29,855 bases of DNA from Collinsella sp. (GCA_031296755.1 JAUMMZ010000004.1:1-29855); one strand, 5' to 3'. Positions 5,569 to 13,507 are shown, numbered from the stretch's first letter. Made by a program: numbers and translations. The notes: generated by a model from the sequence alone, not told the origin.

Positions 5569-6480
5569 CTACGCCGCACATAGGGACTGATTCCGGAACT
5601 CCTCCGGGGTCAGTCCCTTTAGTTTAACCTGCCTCCTTCTCGTGTTCCAGTGGACGACGTATTCGTCGAGGTCTCTCTTGAAGTCTTCGAAGCAGAGCCA
5701 TTCCCTCCCCCTGAAGAGCTCGTCCTTCATGTGGCCGAACACCTGCTCGGTCGCCCCGTTGTCGATGCAGTTGCCCTTCCGGGACATGCTCTGCACCACG
5801 CCGGCCTTCTCCAGCCTGCTGCACCACCCGGCCCGCTGGTATTGCCAGCCCATATCGGAGTGCAGTATCGGGCTGGCACCCTCGGGCTTCCTGGATATGA
5901 ACTCGTCGAGCAGCTCATGCTGCTGGGCCATGTCGGGGTGCAGCGACGTGGACCAAGCGACGATCTCCTTGCTGCCGAAGTCGTAGATCGGCGCGAAGTA
6001 GGCCTTGCCCCAGGGCTGCTTGAACTCGGTGACGTCGGTGCCCATCTTCTGCCAGGGCCCGTCGGCTTCGAAGTCCCTGCCGATGACGTTTTCGAAGGTT
6101 TTGCCGACCTTGCCCCTGTAGGAGTTGTACCTGTGGTAATCGGTCTCGCGGCGGATCCCGCAGCTGATACCCATCTCGTGCATCATCTTGAGCGCCGTCT
6201 TGTCGGCTATGCGCACGCCTTGCTCGGCTCGCAGGCACATGGCGATCTGCCTGTGGCTGCGCCCGTTGGCGGTGCGCGAGAATATCTCGGCGGCGGCCTC
6301 CCAGAGCTCGGGCCTGGTGGGCGCCTTGGGGTGCGAAAGCGCGTAATAGTAGCTCGACCTCGCCAAGCCGGCGCATTCCAGCAGGTCAACGAGTGGGTAC
6401 TGCCCTGAAAGCCCGCTCACGACAACCGCTTTCTCTCGGTTCGGGAGCGCTTCTCCGCCTTCAGGGCTATCGATTTTTTT
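5569..6480 (-). CDS. IS3-family transposase OrfB (DDE integrase domain)
   Basis: Given from the frameshift site onward, about 303 residues. It holds the HTH_21-type region (RSSYYYALSHPKAPTRPE, RSHRQIAM) and the rve integrase core. The DDE residues are in GTDVTEF, ILHSDMGWQYQ and CIDNGATEQVFGHMKDE; the E of ATEQ is the catalytic one. The end HWNTRRRQVKLKGLTPEEFR is the standard IS3 tail. In this frame the sequence is open upstream to 6633, where it overlaps orfA, but no credible independent start with a ribosome-binding site is seen. It is therefore most likely made as an OrfAB fusion by -1 frameshifting. All catalytic motifs are intact. Confidence 0.92.
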   Translation of the reverse strand, partial: KKIDSPEGGEALPNREKAVVVSGLSGQYPLVDLLECAGLARSSYYYALSHPKAPTRPELWEAAAEIFSRTANGRSHRQIAMCLRAEQGVRIADKTALKMMHEMGISCGIRRETDYHRYNSYRGKVGKTFENVIGRDFEADGPWQKMGTDVTEFKQPWGKAYFAPIYDFGSKEIVAWSTSLHPDMAQQHELLDEFISRKPEGASPILHSDMGWQYQRAGWCSRLEKAGVVQSMSRKGNCIDNGATEQVFGHMKDELFRGREWLCFEDFKRDLDEYVVHWNTRRRQVKLKGLTPEEFRNQSLCAA

Positions 6481-6932
6481 AAGTAGGCGTTCTCGGCCTC
6501 GAGCTTCCGGACCCTCCGCTCGAGCTCCTGCTCGCGCGTCATCTCCTTGGCTGGGGAGCCGGAGCCTTTCGGCCTCCCCTTGGGCTTCGGCCTGAGCGCC
6601 TCCGGACCTTCCTCCCTGTATGCCTTCAGCCATTTCTTGAGAGAGCTCGGCGAGGCTATCCCGAACTTCGCCATGGCCTCGGGCTTCGTCATGCCCTCGT
6701 CAACGACCGCCCTGACGGCGGCCGGCTTCGTCTCAAACGAGTAGGCGGCGTGCTTCTTTCCCATCATAGCTAGAACCTCGATGCCTGCTGATCTGTAGAT
6801 GTCTAGCCATTTTCTCACGGTTTCCTCTGGTATCCCGAGCAGAGCCGCAATCGATGCGCGGCCTCGCCCCATGTCGTACAGCTCGGCCGCGCGCAGCCTC
6901 AGACCGACGTCGTACAAAGCGTTTCCAGCCAT
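6417..6932 (-). CDS. IS3-family OrfA (helix-turn-helix DNA-binding protein)
   Basis: 171 residues. Two helix-turn-helix units are visible: RASIAALLGIPEETVRKWLDIY (about 25-46) and TKPEAMAKFGIASPSSLKKWL (about 76-96). A basic linker (RPKPKGRPKGSG) follows, then a C-terminal coiled coil/leucine zipper (EQELERRVRKLEAENAYLKK) that binds the element ends and dimerises. The start at 6932 follows GGGAGG seven bases upstream; an upstream ATG at 6947 overlaps that site. The slippage site lies inside the zipper, as is usual in this family. Confidence 0.9.
   Translation of the reverse strand: MAGNALYDVGLRLRAAELYDMGRGRASIAALLGIPEETVRKWLDIYRSAGIEVLAMMGKKHAAYSFETKPAAVRAVVDEGMTKPEAMAKFGIASPSSLKKWLKAYREEGPEALRPKPKGRPKGSGSPAKEMTREQELERRVRKLEAENAYLKKSIALKAEKRSRTERKRLS
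6474..6480 (-). other. Programmed -1 frameshift site (A AAA AAA)
   Basis: On the minus strand orfA reads TTA AAA AAA TCG. A slip of -1 on the seven A residues moves into the orfB frame (CTT AAA AAA ATC). Its place at the orfA/orfB overlap inside the leucine zipper matches known IS3-family frameshifting. Confidence 0.8.
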
Positions 6933-6978
6933 AAAAGGGCCTCCCATTTCTCGTATCCAAGAAATGGGAGGCAGTTCA

Positions 6979-6997
6979 TATGAATTCGGGGCTCTTT
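6979..6997. terminator. Right arm of the split bidirectional terminator, plus TSD copy
   Basis: TAT (6979-6981) duplicates 5527-5529. TCGGGGCTCTTT (6986-6997) pairs with 5510-5521. It lies 41 bases past the stop of the dehydratase gene that reads toward it. With the partner arm displaced 1.4 kb away, the stem no longer forms locally, so termination here is probably weakened unless the IS supplies its own. Confidence 0.7.
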
Positions 6998-7037
6998 GTG
7001 CCGCACATCTATGAGAGGGAATCGATGCGCACGGACG

Positions 7038-8816
7038 CTACTCCATGTAGCCACCCTGGATGGCGGAAACTGCATGTTCGGTAAAGAACTTGAGCGTGCC
7101 GGAGGTGTAACGATTAGCCTTGGGCTTCCAAGCGGCGCGACGCTCGGCCAGGACGGCGTCGACCTCGGCCGGCTCCATCTCCTTGCCGGCGATGCCCACG
7201 ATGGACAGCGAGCGCTCGGGGATGTTGATCCGGATAAGGTCGCCCTCCTCGATCAGGGCAATCGGGCCGCCCACGGCAGCCTCGGGCGAAACGTGTCCGA
7301 TAGCCGGGCCCTTGGAGGCGCCGGAGAAGCGGCCATCGGTGATCAGGGCAATGCTCGCACCCAGCTCGGGATCGCTGGCGATAGCCTCAGTGGTGTAGAA
7401 CATCTCGGGCATTCCGGAACCCTTGGGGCCCTCATAACGAATGATGACGGCGTCGCCGGGCTTGACCTCGTGCGTCAGGACGGCGTGGATAGCGTCCTCC
7501 TCGCAATCGAACGGACGTGCCTTAAGCGTGGCCTGGAACATCTCGCGCGGAACAACCGTGTGCTTGACGACGGCGCCCTCGGGGGCAAGGTTGCCGTGGA
7601 GGATGGCGATGGAGCCGTCGGTACCAAAGGCCTGGTCAAACGGGCGAATGATGTCCTCGCGCTTGAGGTTCCACTTCTCCAAGTAGCGGCCGCACTTCTC
7701 GTAGTAGCCGTTGTTCTTGAGGCCCTCGAGGTTCTCGCCGAGGGTCTTGCCGGTGACGGTCATGACATCGAGGTGAAGCATCGACTTGATCTCCTCCATG
7801 ATGCGCGGCACGCCACCCGCATAGTAGAAGAACTGTGCCGGCCACTCGCCTGCGGGACGGACGTTGAGCAGGTAGTGGGCGCCACGGTGCAGGCGATCGA
7901 AGTCGTCGGCGGACATCTCGATGCCAAACTCGCGGGCGATCGCGGGGATGTGCAGCAGCGAGTTGGTGGAACCGGAGATGGCGCCGTGGACCATGATGAG
8001 GTTCTCGAAGGACTCCTTGGTCACGATGTCACGCGGACACAGGTTGTGCTCGGAGAGCCACACGGACTGACGGCCGGCCTCGCGCGCAAACTCACGCAGA
8101 TCGGAGCTGGTTGCGGGCAACAGGGCCGTGCCGGGGAGCATAAGGCCCAGGGCCTCGGCGGTAACCTGCATGGTCGACGCGGTGCCCATAAAGGAGCAGG
8201 CGCCGCAGCTGGGGCATGCGTTGTGCTTGGCAAACTCAAGCTCCTCGCGGGAAATCTCGCCGCGCTCGTAGCGGGCAGAAATCGCGCCGAGCTGCTCCAG
8301 GGTCAGCAGGTCAGGACCGGCATCCATGACACCGCCGGTAACGACGATGGAGGGGATGTTGATGCGGCCCATGGCCATGAGGTTCGCAGGCAGGCCCTTA
8401 TCGCAGCTGGCAACAAAGACGCCGGCGTCGAACGGGGTGGCCTTGGCATGGATCTCGATCATGTTGGCGATCATGTCGCGGCTGGGCAGCGAGTAGTTGA
8501 TGCCATCGTGGCCCTGGGCCTCGCCGTCGCAGATATCGGTGCAGAAGTAACGGGCACCGTGACCGCCAGCCTCGGCAACGCCGGCACGGACCTCCTCGAC
8601 CAGCTCAAACAGGCCGGCAGAACCCGGGTGCGAGTCGCCAAACGTCGACTCGATAATGACCTGCGGCTTGTCCAGGTCCTCGATGGACCAGCCAGAGCCC
8701 AGGCGCAGCGGGTCCATCTCGGGGCTGATGGTGCGAAACTTGCCGGAGCGCGGCTGCAGCTTGGCAACCAGGTCGGCTGCCTCCTGCTGAATCTGTACCT
8801 TGGTCTTCTCGTCCAT
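7038..8816 (-). CDS. IlvD/Edd-family Fe-S dehydratase, sugar-acid type (YjhG/YagF-like)
   Basis: A 592-residue cytosolic dehydratase. The Fe-S and active-site regions are FCTDICDGEAQGHDGINYSL (from residue 91), SCDKGLPANLM with C138, and CPSCGACSFMGTAST with C201, C204 and C207. The branched-chain enzyme reads CDKITPGMLM and CPTCGSCSGMFTANSM at the last two; the GAC.FMGTA.T and GSTN.LLHIPAIA wording here is closer to the E. coli D-xylonate dehydratases YjhG/YagF. It would therefore turn an aldonate into a 2-keto-3-deoxy acid. The start at 8816 follows AGAGGAGAG. A GntP permease lies directly upstream on the same strand, 108 bp away, the same pairing as yjhF-yjhG. No ilv gene is near. The exact substrate (xylonate, gluconate or other) is open. 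Confidence 0.85.
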   Translation of the reverse strand: MDEKTKVQIQQEAADLVAKLQPRSGKFRTISPEMDPLRLGSGWSIEDLDKPQVIIESTFGDSHPGSAGLFELVEEVRAGVAEAGGHGARYFCTDICDGEAQGHDGINYSLPSRDMIANMIEIHAKATPFDAGVFVASCDKGLPANLMAMGRINIPSIVVTGGVMDAGPDLLTLEQLGAISARYERGEISREELEFAKHNACPSCGACSFMGTASTMQVTAEALGLMLPGTALLPATSSDLREFAREAGRQSVWLSEHNLCPRDIVTKESFENLIMVHGAISGSTNSLLHIPAIAREFGIEMSADDFDRLHRGAHYLLNVRPAGEWPAQFFYYAGGVPRIMEEIKSMLHLDVMTVTGKTLGENLEGLKNNGYYEKCGRYLEKWNLKREDIIRPFDQAFGTDGSIAILHGNLAPEGAVVKHTVVPREMFQATLKARPFDCEEDAIHAVLTHEVKPGDAVIIRYEGPKGSGMPEMFYTTEAIASDPELGASIALITDGRFSGASKGPAIGHVSPEAAVGGPIALIEEGDLIRINIPERSLSIVGIAGKEMEPAEVDAVLAERRAAWKPKANRYTSGTLKFFTEHAVSAIQGGYME

Positions 8817-8924
8817 GATGCTCTCCTCTTTTGATTTGAACGGTTGTACCAATCGTTGGTTAATGAATCAGGTGTAAATGGGTACCGAGCGATGCACTCG
8901 GCGGAAGATGCTTAGCTACGCGAA

Positions 8925-10286
8925 CTAGGCGAAGAACGAGATCACCAGGGCGCAGGCAAGACCCGAAAGGCCGATGAGCGTCTCCATAACGGTCCAGGAC
9001 TTGAGGGTTGTCTTCTCATCAATCTCCAGGAACGAGGAGCACATCCAAAAACCGGCATCGTTGACGTGCGAGAGGGCCGTGGCACCGCCGCAGATAGCAA
9101 GACAGATAGCGGCACGCATGAGCACTGAGGCTCCGGCAACCGCAGGCATGGCGGCCATAATGCCCGATGCCATGGTCATAGCGACGATGGAGCTGCCGAC
9201 AGAGGCGCGCACCATGACGGCAATCAAAAAGGCAACGACCACCAAAGGCAGCGGTGAGGCCTCGAGCATAGGGCCGATAACCTGGCCCAAGCCGCAGTCT
9301 TGCAGCATCCAGCGAATGACGCCGCCACAGGCGATAACCAGCAAGATCATGCCGACGGGTTTAAGAGAGCGGTCGAGCAGGGCTTTGAGCTCGGCGCCGG
9401 AGTAACCGCGGCGCGCGCCCAGCAGATACATCGCGACGAGCGTGGCGAGCGTCAAAGCGACGAACGGCTTGCCTAGGAAGGCGAGAATCGAGGCGAGCTC
9501 GGCGGGCATGGGGATATAAGAGGACAACGTGCCCAGCAAAATCAGACAAAGCGGCGTGAGCACGATGGCAAGAACCATGCCAAAGGAGGGAAGCTCCTTT
9601 TCGTCGCTCGCGCCCTCGGCAGAGGTAAAGTGCTCCGGAACATCGGTAAAGATGCGACCGCCCACGTTGCGGCCCCAGATGACGCCGGCAATCGCCATGG
9701 CGATGAAGGCGGTGGGGATACCGACGAGAATCATGGTGCCCAGGTCGACACCGAGCGTGCCGGCGACCAAAACCGACCCGGCCGATGGCGGCACAAACGC
9801 ATAGCCAGCGGCAAGTCCCGCGAGCAGCGCGATGCCGTAGTAGAGCGTCGACTTCTTGGTCTGGGATGCCACGCTAAACGCAAGTGGGATCAAAACGACC
9901 ACGCCGGCCTCAAAGAACACCGTAGTGCCGATAACCAGACCGGTAATGCCTAGCGCCCAGCTGGAATGACCCTGCCCAAAGGTATCGATGAAGGTCTGGG
10001 CGATCTTCTTGGCGCCGCCGCTCTCCTCAAGAATCTGGCCAAACATCGAGCCGAGGCCAATGAGCAGGGCGATGTTTTGCAGCGTGGTTCCCACGCCCTT
10101 GGTGACAGTGTCCGCCACCAGGTCGAGCGGCATACCGGCGCCGATGCCGATCGCGAGCGCCGAGACCATCATCGAAAGCACAGGATGCAGCTTGAACTTA
10201 ATGATGAGCGCAAGCAGCAGCGCGATGCCCACGATAGCGGCGATGACCAGCCTGGTGGGGTCGGCCATAAACGTTGGGTCTGACAT
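8925..10286 (-). CDS. GntP-family sugar-acid:H+ symporter (second copy)
   Basis: A 453-residue inner-membrane permease. Family marks are LIIKFKLHPVLSMMVSALAIGIGAGMP, GTTVFFEAGVVVLIPLAFSV, YAFVPPSAGSVLVAGTLG, and the C-terminal ASVGSSIVAMTMASG and SHVNDAGFWMCSSFLEID segments, the last being typical of the gluconate branch. It starts at 10286 with GGAGGAAAG just upstream. It is first in a two-gene unit with the sugar-acid dehydratase and divergent from a GntR regulator. Four CATCAGACC-type sites surround its -10 box (TATAGT). Sequence and context agree on aldonate import. It is only distantly similar to the permease at 1129-2463. Confidence 0.92.
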   Translation of the reverse strand: MSDPTFMADPTRLVIAAIVGIALLLALIIKFKLHPVLSMMVSALAIGIGAGMPLDLVADTVTKGVGTTLQNIALLIGLGSMFGQILEESGGAKKIAQTFIDTFGQGHSSWALGITGLVIGTTVFFEAGVVVLIPLAFSVASQTKKSTLYYGIALLAGLAAGYAFVPPSAGSVLVAGTLGVDLGTMILVGIPTAFIAMAIAGVIWGRNVGGRIFTDVPEHFTSAEGASDEKELPSFGMVLAIVLTPLCLILLGTLSSYIPMPAELASILAFLGKPFVALTLATLVAMYLLGARRGYSGAELKALLDRSLKPVGMILLVIACGGVIRWMLQDCGLGQVIGPMLEASPLPLVVVAFLIAVMVRASVGSSIVAMTMASGIMAAMPAVAGASVLMRAAICLAICGGATALSHVNDAGFWMCSSFLEIDEKTTLKSWTVMETLIGLSGLACALVISFFA

Positions 10287-10299
10287 CTTTCCTCCAATT

Positions 10300-10393
10300 C
10301 ATCAGACCTTTTGAATTCGTCTGATGACTATAGCGTGTTTTGGAAAGGTCTGATGTTTCATTTTGAAATTTGTTCGAAATACATCTGATGTAT
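10300..10393. promoter_or_regulatory. Operator cluster and -10 box between the GntP permease and GntR regulator
   Basis: Four related 9-mers occur: CATCAGACC (10300-10308), CGTCTGATG (10318-10326), GGTCTGATG (10348-10356) and CATCTGATG at the centre of the 15-bp palindrome ATACATCTGATGTAT (10379-10393). All fit CATCWGAYS read on one strand or the other. The permease -10 box TATAGT (minus strand, 10327-10332) lies between the second and third sites, so a bound repressor would cover it. The divergent GntR protein (10521-11213) is the obvious candidate to bind them. Confidence 0.7.
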
Positions 10394-10520
10394 TTGGTAA
10401 ACGGTCGTATTTGCGCTGCGAACGGTATATCTAAGCCGCCCGACTCAAATCCAGCGGCCAATATCGCATCCGTGGTGCGCTAAAATAGCTCAGATGAATT
10501 TTGTAATGAAAGGTATAGCT

Positions 10521-11213
10521 ATGGCCCGCGCCGAATCGGGACTCCCCGAGCAAATATCGGAGAAAATCATTCAATTGATTCTGGATGAACACCTTGAGCA
10601 AGGAGATCGCCTGCCTAAGGAAACCGTGCTGGTCGAGCGCTTGGGCGCCGGCAGGAGCACTGTGCGCGAGGCCATGAAGTTGCTGCAGTCGCGCAATATC
10701 GTGCGCATTAAGCAGGGTTCGGGCACCTATGTGGCGTCAAACCCCGGCGTTGCCGACGACCCGCTGGGCTTTACCTTTATCGACGACAAGCAGCGTCTGG
10801 CGCGCGACCTACTCGAGGTGCGCTTTATGGTCGAGCCGCAGATGGCACGCATGGCAGCCGAGCACGCAACCAACGACCAGGTCGTCTGTATCAAAGAGCT
10901 CTGCGACGAATCCGAGCGCCTGGCCGAGGCCGGTGAGGATTACTCCGCCGCCGACACCGCGTTCCACAATGCCATTGCCGAGAGCTCCGGAAACCTCGTC
11001 GTTCCCCGCCTGATGGGCGTGCTCAAGGCATCCGTCCCCCTCTTTATCGACGTGACCGGCAAAAAGCTCGTCGAGGAAACTATCCGCACGCACCGCGATG
11101 TGGCCGACGCCATCGCCTCGCGCAATCCCACCGCCGCGCACGACGCGATGTATCTCCACCTGGTGTATAACCGCAACATGATTGCGGAGGGAGCAGAAAC
11201 AGAAGGCATTTAG
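10521..11213 (+). CDS. GntR-family regulator (FadR/FCD subfamily) of the sugar-acid genes
   Basis: A 230-residue repressor-type protein. The winged helix-turn-helix covers about residues 8-75 (PEQISEKIIQLILDEHL; ERLGAGRSTVREAMKLLQSR; KQGSGTYVAS). The FCD domain follows, with the ligand/metal set D-x3-H in DTAFHNAIAESSGN and two later histidines in THRDVADAI and LHLVYN. ATG 10521 was chosen because AAAGGT precedes it at normal spacing; ATG 10494 lacks a site. It is divergent from the permease/dehydratase unit across 234 bp that contains four operator-like sites, which points to local control with an aldonate or a KDG-like product as effector (inferred). Confidence 0.9.
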   Translation: MARAESGLPEQISEKIIQLILDEHLEQGDRLPKETVLVERLGAGRSTVREAMKLLQSRNIVRIKQGSGTYVASNPGVADDPLGFTFIDDKQRLARDLLEVRFMVEPQMARMAAEHATNDQVVCIKELCDESERLAEAGEDYSAADTAFHNAIAESSGNLVVPRLMGVLKASVPLFIDVTGKKLVEETIRTHRDVADAIASRNPTAAHDAMYLHLVYNRNMIAEGAETEGI

Positions 11214-11247
11214 GGCCCGACAATAATCTTTCTTTGGCAAAACGCAG

Positions 11248-11286
11248 GCGGCGGCTGCCCAACACACAGGGCAGCCGCCGCTTTTT
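11248..11286. terminator. Intrinsic terminator between convergent gntR and OYE genes
   Basis: GCGGCGGCTGCCC (11248-11260) and GGGCAGCCGCCGC (11269-11281) form a perfect 13-bp stem with an 8-base loop. TTTTT (11282-11286) follows on the plus strand. On the minus strand GTTTTG follows shortly, so it may serve both genes. Confidence 0.9.
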
Positions 11287-11312
11287 GCAATCGATTGGTG
11301 CAAAGGGGTTGA

Positions 11313-13262
11313 CTAGAGCTCGCAGGCAACCTTGTAGCCATCGCCGATGGCATCGCGGATGTTGCCACACTTCTGGGCATCGCCCAGCACGTGGACAGCA
11401 ATGCCAGCTGCAGCCAGGTCGTCGGCCAGCTTGGTATTGGGACGATAGCCCATGGCAAGTACCAGCGTATCGGCATCGGCGATGGTGTGGATCTCGCCGT
11501 CCTTTTCGTAGCTGATGGCATCCTCGGTAATCTCGGTCACCTTGGCCTCGGTCAGCACGTGAACGCCCTTGGAGAGCATGCGCGTGATGAGCACCGCGCG
11601 ACCGGCGCCGCCCTCGTTGGCGGCGAGCGTCTTGGTCATCTCGATGACGGTGACGTCGCGATTGGCCGGCGACAGATCGTTGACCAACGGGGCCAGGTAG
11701 TCGGCCGTCTCGCAACCGACGGTGCCGCCACCCACGATGACAATCTTCTTGCCCGGGAAAGCCTTGCCGCCCAACAGGTCGTCAGCCGTCATGACCTGCT
11801 TAAATCCCTGCATGAAGGCCGGGGCGATGGGCTCGGCGCCATAGGCCAGGACGACCTCGTAGCCGGCGTAGTCACGCTGAATGTCCTCGGCAGTAAGCTC
11901 GGTGCCAAATACGCACTTCACGCCGACCTCGGCCAGGCGACGGTACTGATACTTGATCACGCGGGTGAGTTCCTGCTTTGCCGGCGGAACGGCCGCGATG
12001 CGCATCTCGCCACCCGGCTCGTCCTGCTTATCCACGAGCACTACGTTGTGGCCGCGCTTGGCAGCAATGTAGGCTGCCTCCATGCCCGCAGGACCAGCGC
12101 CCACAACCAGCACGTTCTTAGCCTCGGCGGCAGGCTCGTAGCCGGCCTCGTCGCGCTCAACATCGGGATTGACGGTGCAGGAGATGCGCTTGCCAAACAT
12201 AATGCCGTTCAGGCAGCGCAGGCAGCCGATGCAGGGGCGGATGTCGTCGGCGTTGCCGGCAGCGGCCTTATTGCAGAACTCGGCATCGCACAGGTTGGCG
12301 CGGCCCATCATGCAGATGTCGGCAGCGCCGTCCTCGATCAGCTCCTCGGCGATCCAGGCCTCGTTGATGCGGCCGACGGTGGCGACAGGAATGTTGACGT
12401 GCTTTTTGATCTCGCGCGAGCAGGCAGCGTGCGAGGCCTGCTGGGTACCGGCGGCAGGAATCGCGGAACCGCGCTTGATGGTGGTGCCGCCCGAGACATG
12501 AATCATGTCGACGCCGGCCTTCTCCAGGCGACGCGAGACGTAGATCATGTCGTTGAGGGTCAGACCGCCATCGGTGTACTCGTCGCCCGAGATACGGACG
12601 TCGATGATAAAGTCCTTGCCGCAGCGCTCGCGAATCTCGGCGATGACCTCGAGCAAGAAGCGCATGCGGGCGTCGAGCGAGCCGCCGTACTCATCGGTAC
12701 GCTTGTTGTAGAGCGGGGTCAAAAAGCCGCCAAGCATGCCGTGGGCATGCGCCGCATGGACCTCGACGCCATCGACGCCAGCCTTTTGCATACGCACAGC
12801 GGCGTCGCCAAACTGATGCGTGAGCTCGTGAATCTCGTCGACCGTGATAGGACGCGGTGCCTCACGGGCATAGGACGGTCCCACGAAGGACGGAGCGATC
12901 AGGCGCGGCGTGCCCGGAATGTTAAAGGCCATGTAGGCGGGGTGGAAGAGCTGCGGCATGATCTTGCAGCCATACTCGTGGACGGCCGCGGCGAGCTTTT
13001 CCCAGCCAGGGATAAACGTGTCGTCGTAGCAGCACATGTCACCCGGCAGATAGGTATAGGTAGGCTCGACCGTCACGACCTCGGTGATGATGAGGCCCAC
13101 GCCGCCCTTGGCGCGGGCACGGTAATGATCGACCAAGTCGTCGGTCACATAGCCATGATCGGCCAGGTTGGTGGACACCGGCGGCATAAAGACGCGGTTC
13201 TTGACCTCGGTCGTACCGACCTTGATCGGGCTAAAGAGCATTGGATAGGCAGAGGACTCCAT
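11313..13262 (-). CDS. NADH:flavin oxidoreductase, Old Yellow Enzyme plus FAD/NAD domains (FadH/BaiCD-type)
   Basis: A 649-residue multidomain enzyme. Residues 1 to about 335 are the FMN TIM barrel (KNRVFMPPVST, HAAHAHGMLGGFLTPLYNKR, RISGDE, VGRI). A [4Fe-4S] site is C344, C347, C350 and C362 (CIGCLRC ... SCTVNP). The C-terminal part is a flavoprotein-disulfide-reductase fold with GAGPAGMEAA at 388 and a second nucleotide site IVGGGTVGCETA. This is the architecture of 2,4-dienoyl-CoA reductase, enoate reductases and the bile-acid enzymes BaiCD/BaiH. It would move electrons from NAD(P)H through FAD and Fe-S to FMN to reduce an activated C=C bond. The start at 13262 follows AAAGGA. It stands alone without bai or fatty-acid genes, so the substrate is unknown. 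Upstream is a GTTGCTG/CAGCAAC inverted repeat (13297-13303, 13319-13325). Confidence 0.9.
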   Translation of the reverse strand: MESSAYPMLFSPIKVGTTEVKNRVFMPPVSTNLADHGYVTDDLVDHYRARAKGGVGLIITEVVTVEPTYTYLPGDMCCYDDTFIPGWEKLAAAVHEYGCKIMPQLFHPAYMAFNIPGTPRLIAPSFVGPSYAREAPRPITVDEIHELTHQFGDAAVRMQKAGVDGVEVHAAHAHGMLGGFLTPLYNKRTDEYGGSLDARMRFLLEVIAEIRERCGKDFIIDVRISGDEYTDGGLTLNDMIYVSRRLEKAGVDMIHVSGGTTIKRGSAIPAAGTQQASHAACSREIKKHVNIPVATVGRINEAWIAEELIEDGAADICMMGRANLCDAEFCNKAAAGNADDIRPCIGCLRCLNGIMFGKRISCTVNPDVERDEAGYEPAAEAKNVLVVGAGPAGMEAAYIAAKRGHNVVLVDKQDEPGGEMRIAAVPPAKQELTRVIKYQYRRLAEVGVKCVFGTELTAEDIQRDYAGYEVVLAYGAEPIAPAFMQGFKQVMTADDLLGGKAFPGKKIVIVGGGTVGCETADYLAPLVNDLSPANRDVTVIEMTKTLAANEGGAGRAVLITRMLSKGVHVLTEAKVTEITEDAISYEKDGEIHTIADADTLVLAMGYRPNTKLADDLAAAGIAVHVLGDAQKCGNIRDAIGDGYKVACEL

Positions 13263-13377
13263 ACAGGGTTCCTTTCATTTGAGCCGCTCGGCGGCAGTTG
13301 CTGACTTATCTATCGTACCAGCAACCGCACGGTACCCGACCGCACGCACTCCCCTGCCTACGTATCGACCCACAAAA

Positions 13378-13444
13378 AGTTGCGGTGGAATACGGAGTAG
13401 ATAAGGCCTTTGACAGCCAAGACAGTCCGTATTTCACCGCAACT
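13378..13444. repeat. TTGCGGTGGAATA hairpin repeat, copy between OYE and kdpC genes
   Basis: AGTTGCGGTGGAATACGGA (13378-13396) pairs with TCCGTATTTCACCGCAACT (13426-13444) except at one position. The loop contains AAGGCCTTTGACAGCC. Over about 70 bases it is nearly identical to the copy at 21787-21852, and it shares stem core and central AAGGC.TTTG with 939-1013. It lies in the gap 13263-13507. That gap also holds a weak GAGGGC/GCCCTC stem (13463-13490) that may help end kdp transcription. Confidence 0.9.
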
Positions 13445-13507
13445 GATGGGCGGGGTGGAATTGAGGGCTCAGATAGTCAGTCATGCCCTCATCCGCCGCT
13501 CCTTCAC

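Larger units (their letters stand above)
5530..6978 (-). mobile_element. Complete IS3-family insertion sequence (1449 bp)
   Basis: The ends are imperfect inverted repeats. The left reads TGAACTGCATCCCAATTCTT then GGA; the right, read inward, is TGAACTGCCTCCCATTTCTT then GGA, with two mismatches in 23. TAT flanks both sides (5527-5529 and 6979-6981) as a 3-bp target duplication. Two overlapping ORFs on the minus strand are joined by an A7 slippage site. Size, ends, duplication and gene arrangement all fit IS3. The intact ORFs, ends and matching duplication point to a recent, possibly active insertion, placed harmlessly in a terminator loop between convergent genes. Confidence 0.95.

Noticed and set aside
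7038..8816. Valine/isoleucine biosynthesis ilvD
   Set aside because: No ilv neighbours; a permease and GntR regulator of sugar-acid type flank it, and the cysteine-region motifs are of YjhG/YagF kind.
6996..8834. Long plus-strand frame (over 600 codons) opposite the dehydratase gene
   Set aside because: It is a shadow of a GC3-rich gene. The minus frame has full family motifs and a ribosome-binding site; the plus frame is Gly/Val/Asp-rich and matches nothing.
11313..13262. Assignment as a bile-acid baiCD gene
   Set aside because: The architecture fits, but no other bai gene is present and the family has many substrates.
11391..13304. Long plus-strand frame opposite the OYE-type oxidoreductase
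   Set aside because: Antisense shadow with low-complexity content and no ribosome-binding site; the minus strand encodes a complete known enzyme.
13297..13325. Inverted repeat GTTGCTG/CAGCAAC upstream of the OYE gene as a defined operator
   Set aside because: A single copy with 7-bp arms and a 15-base gap; no second site or regulator nearby to support it.
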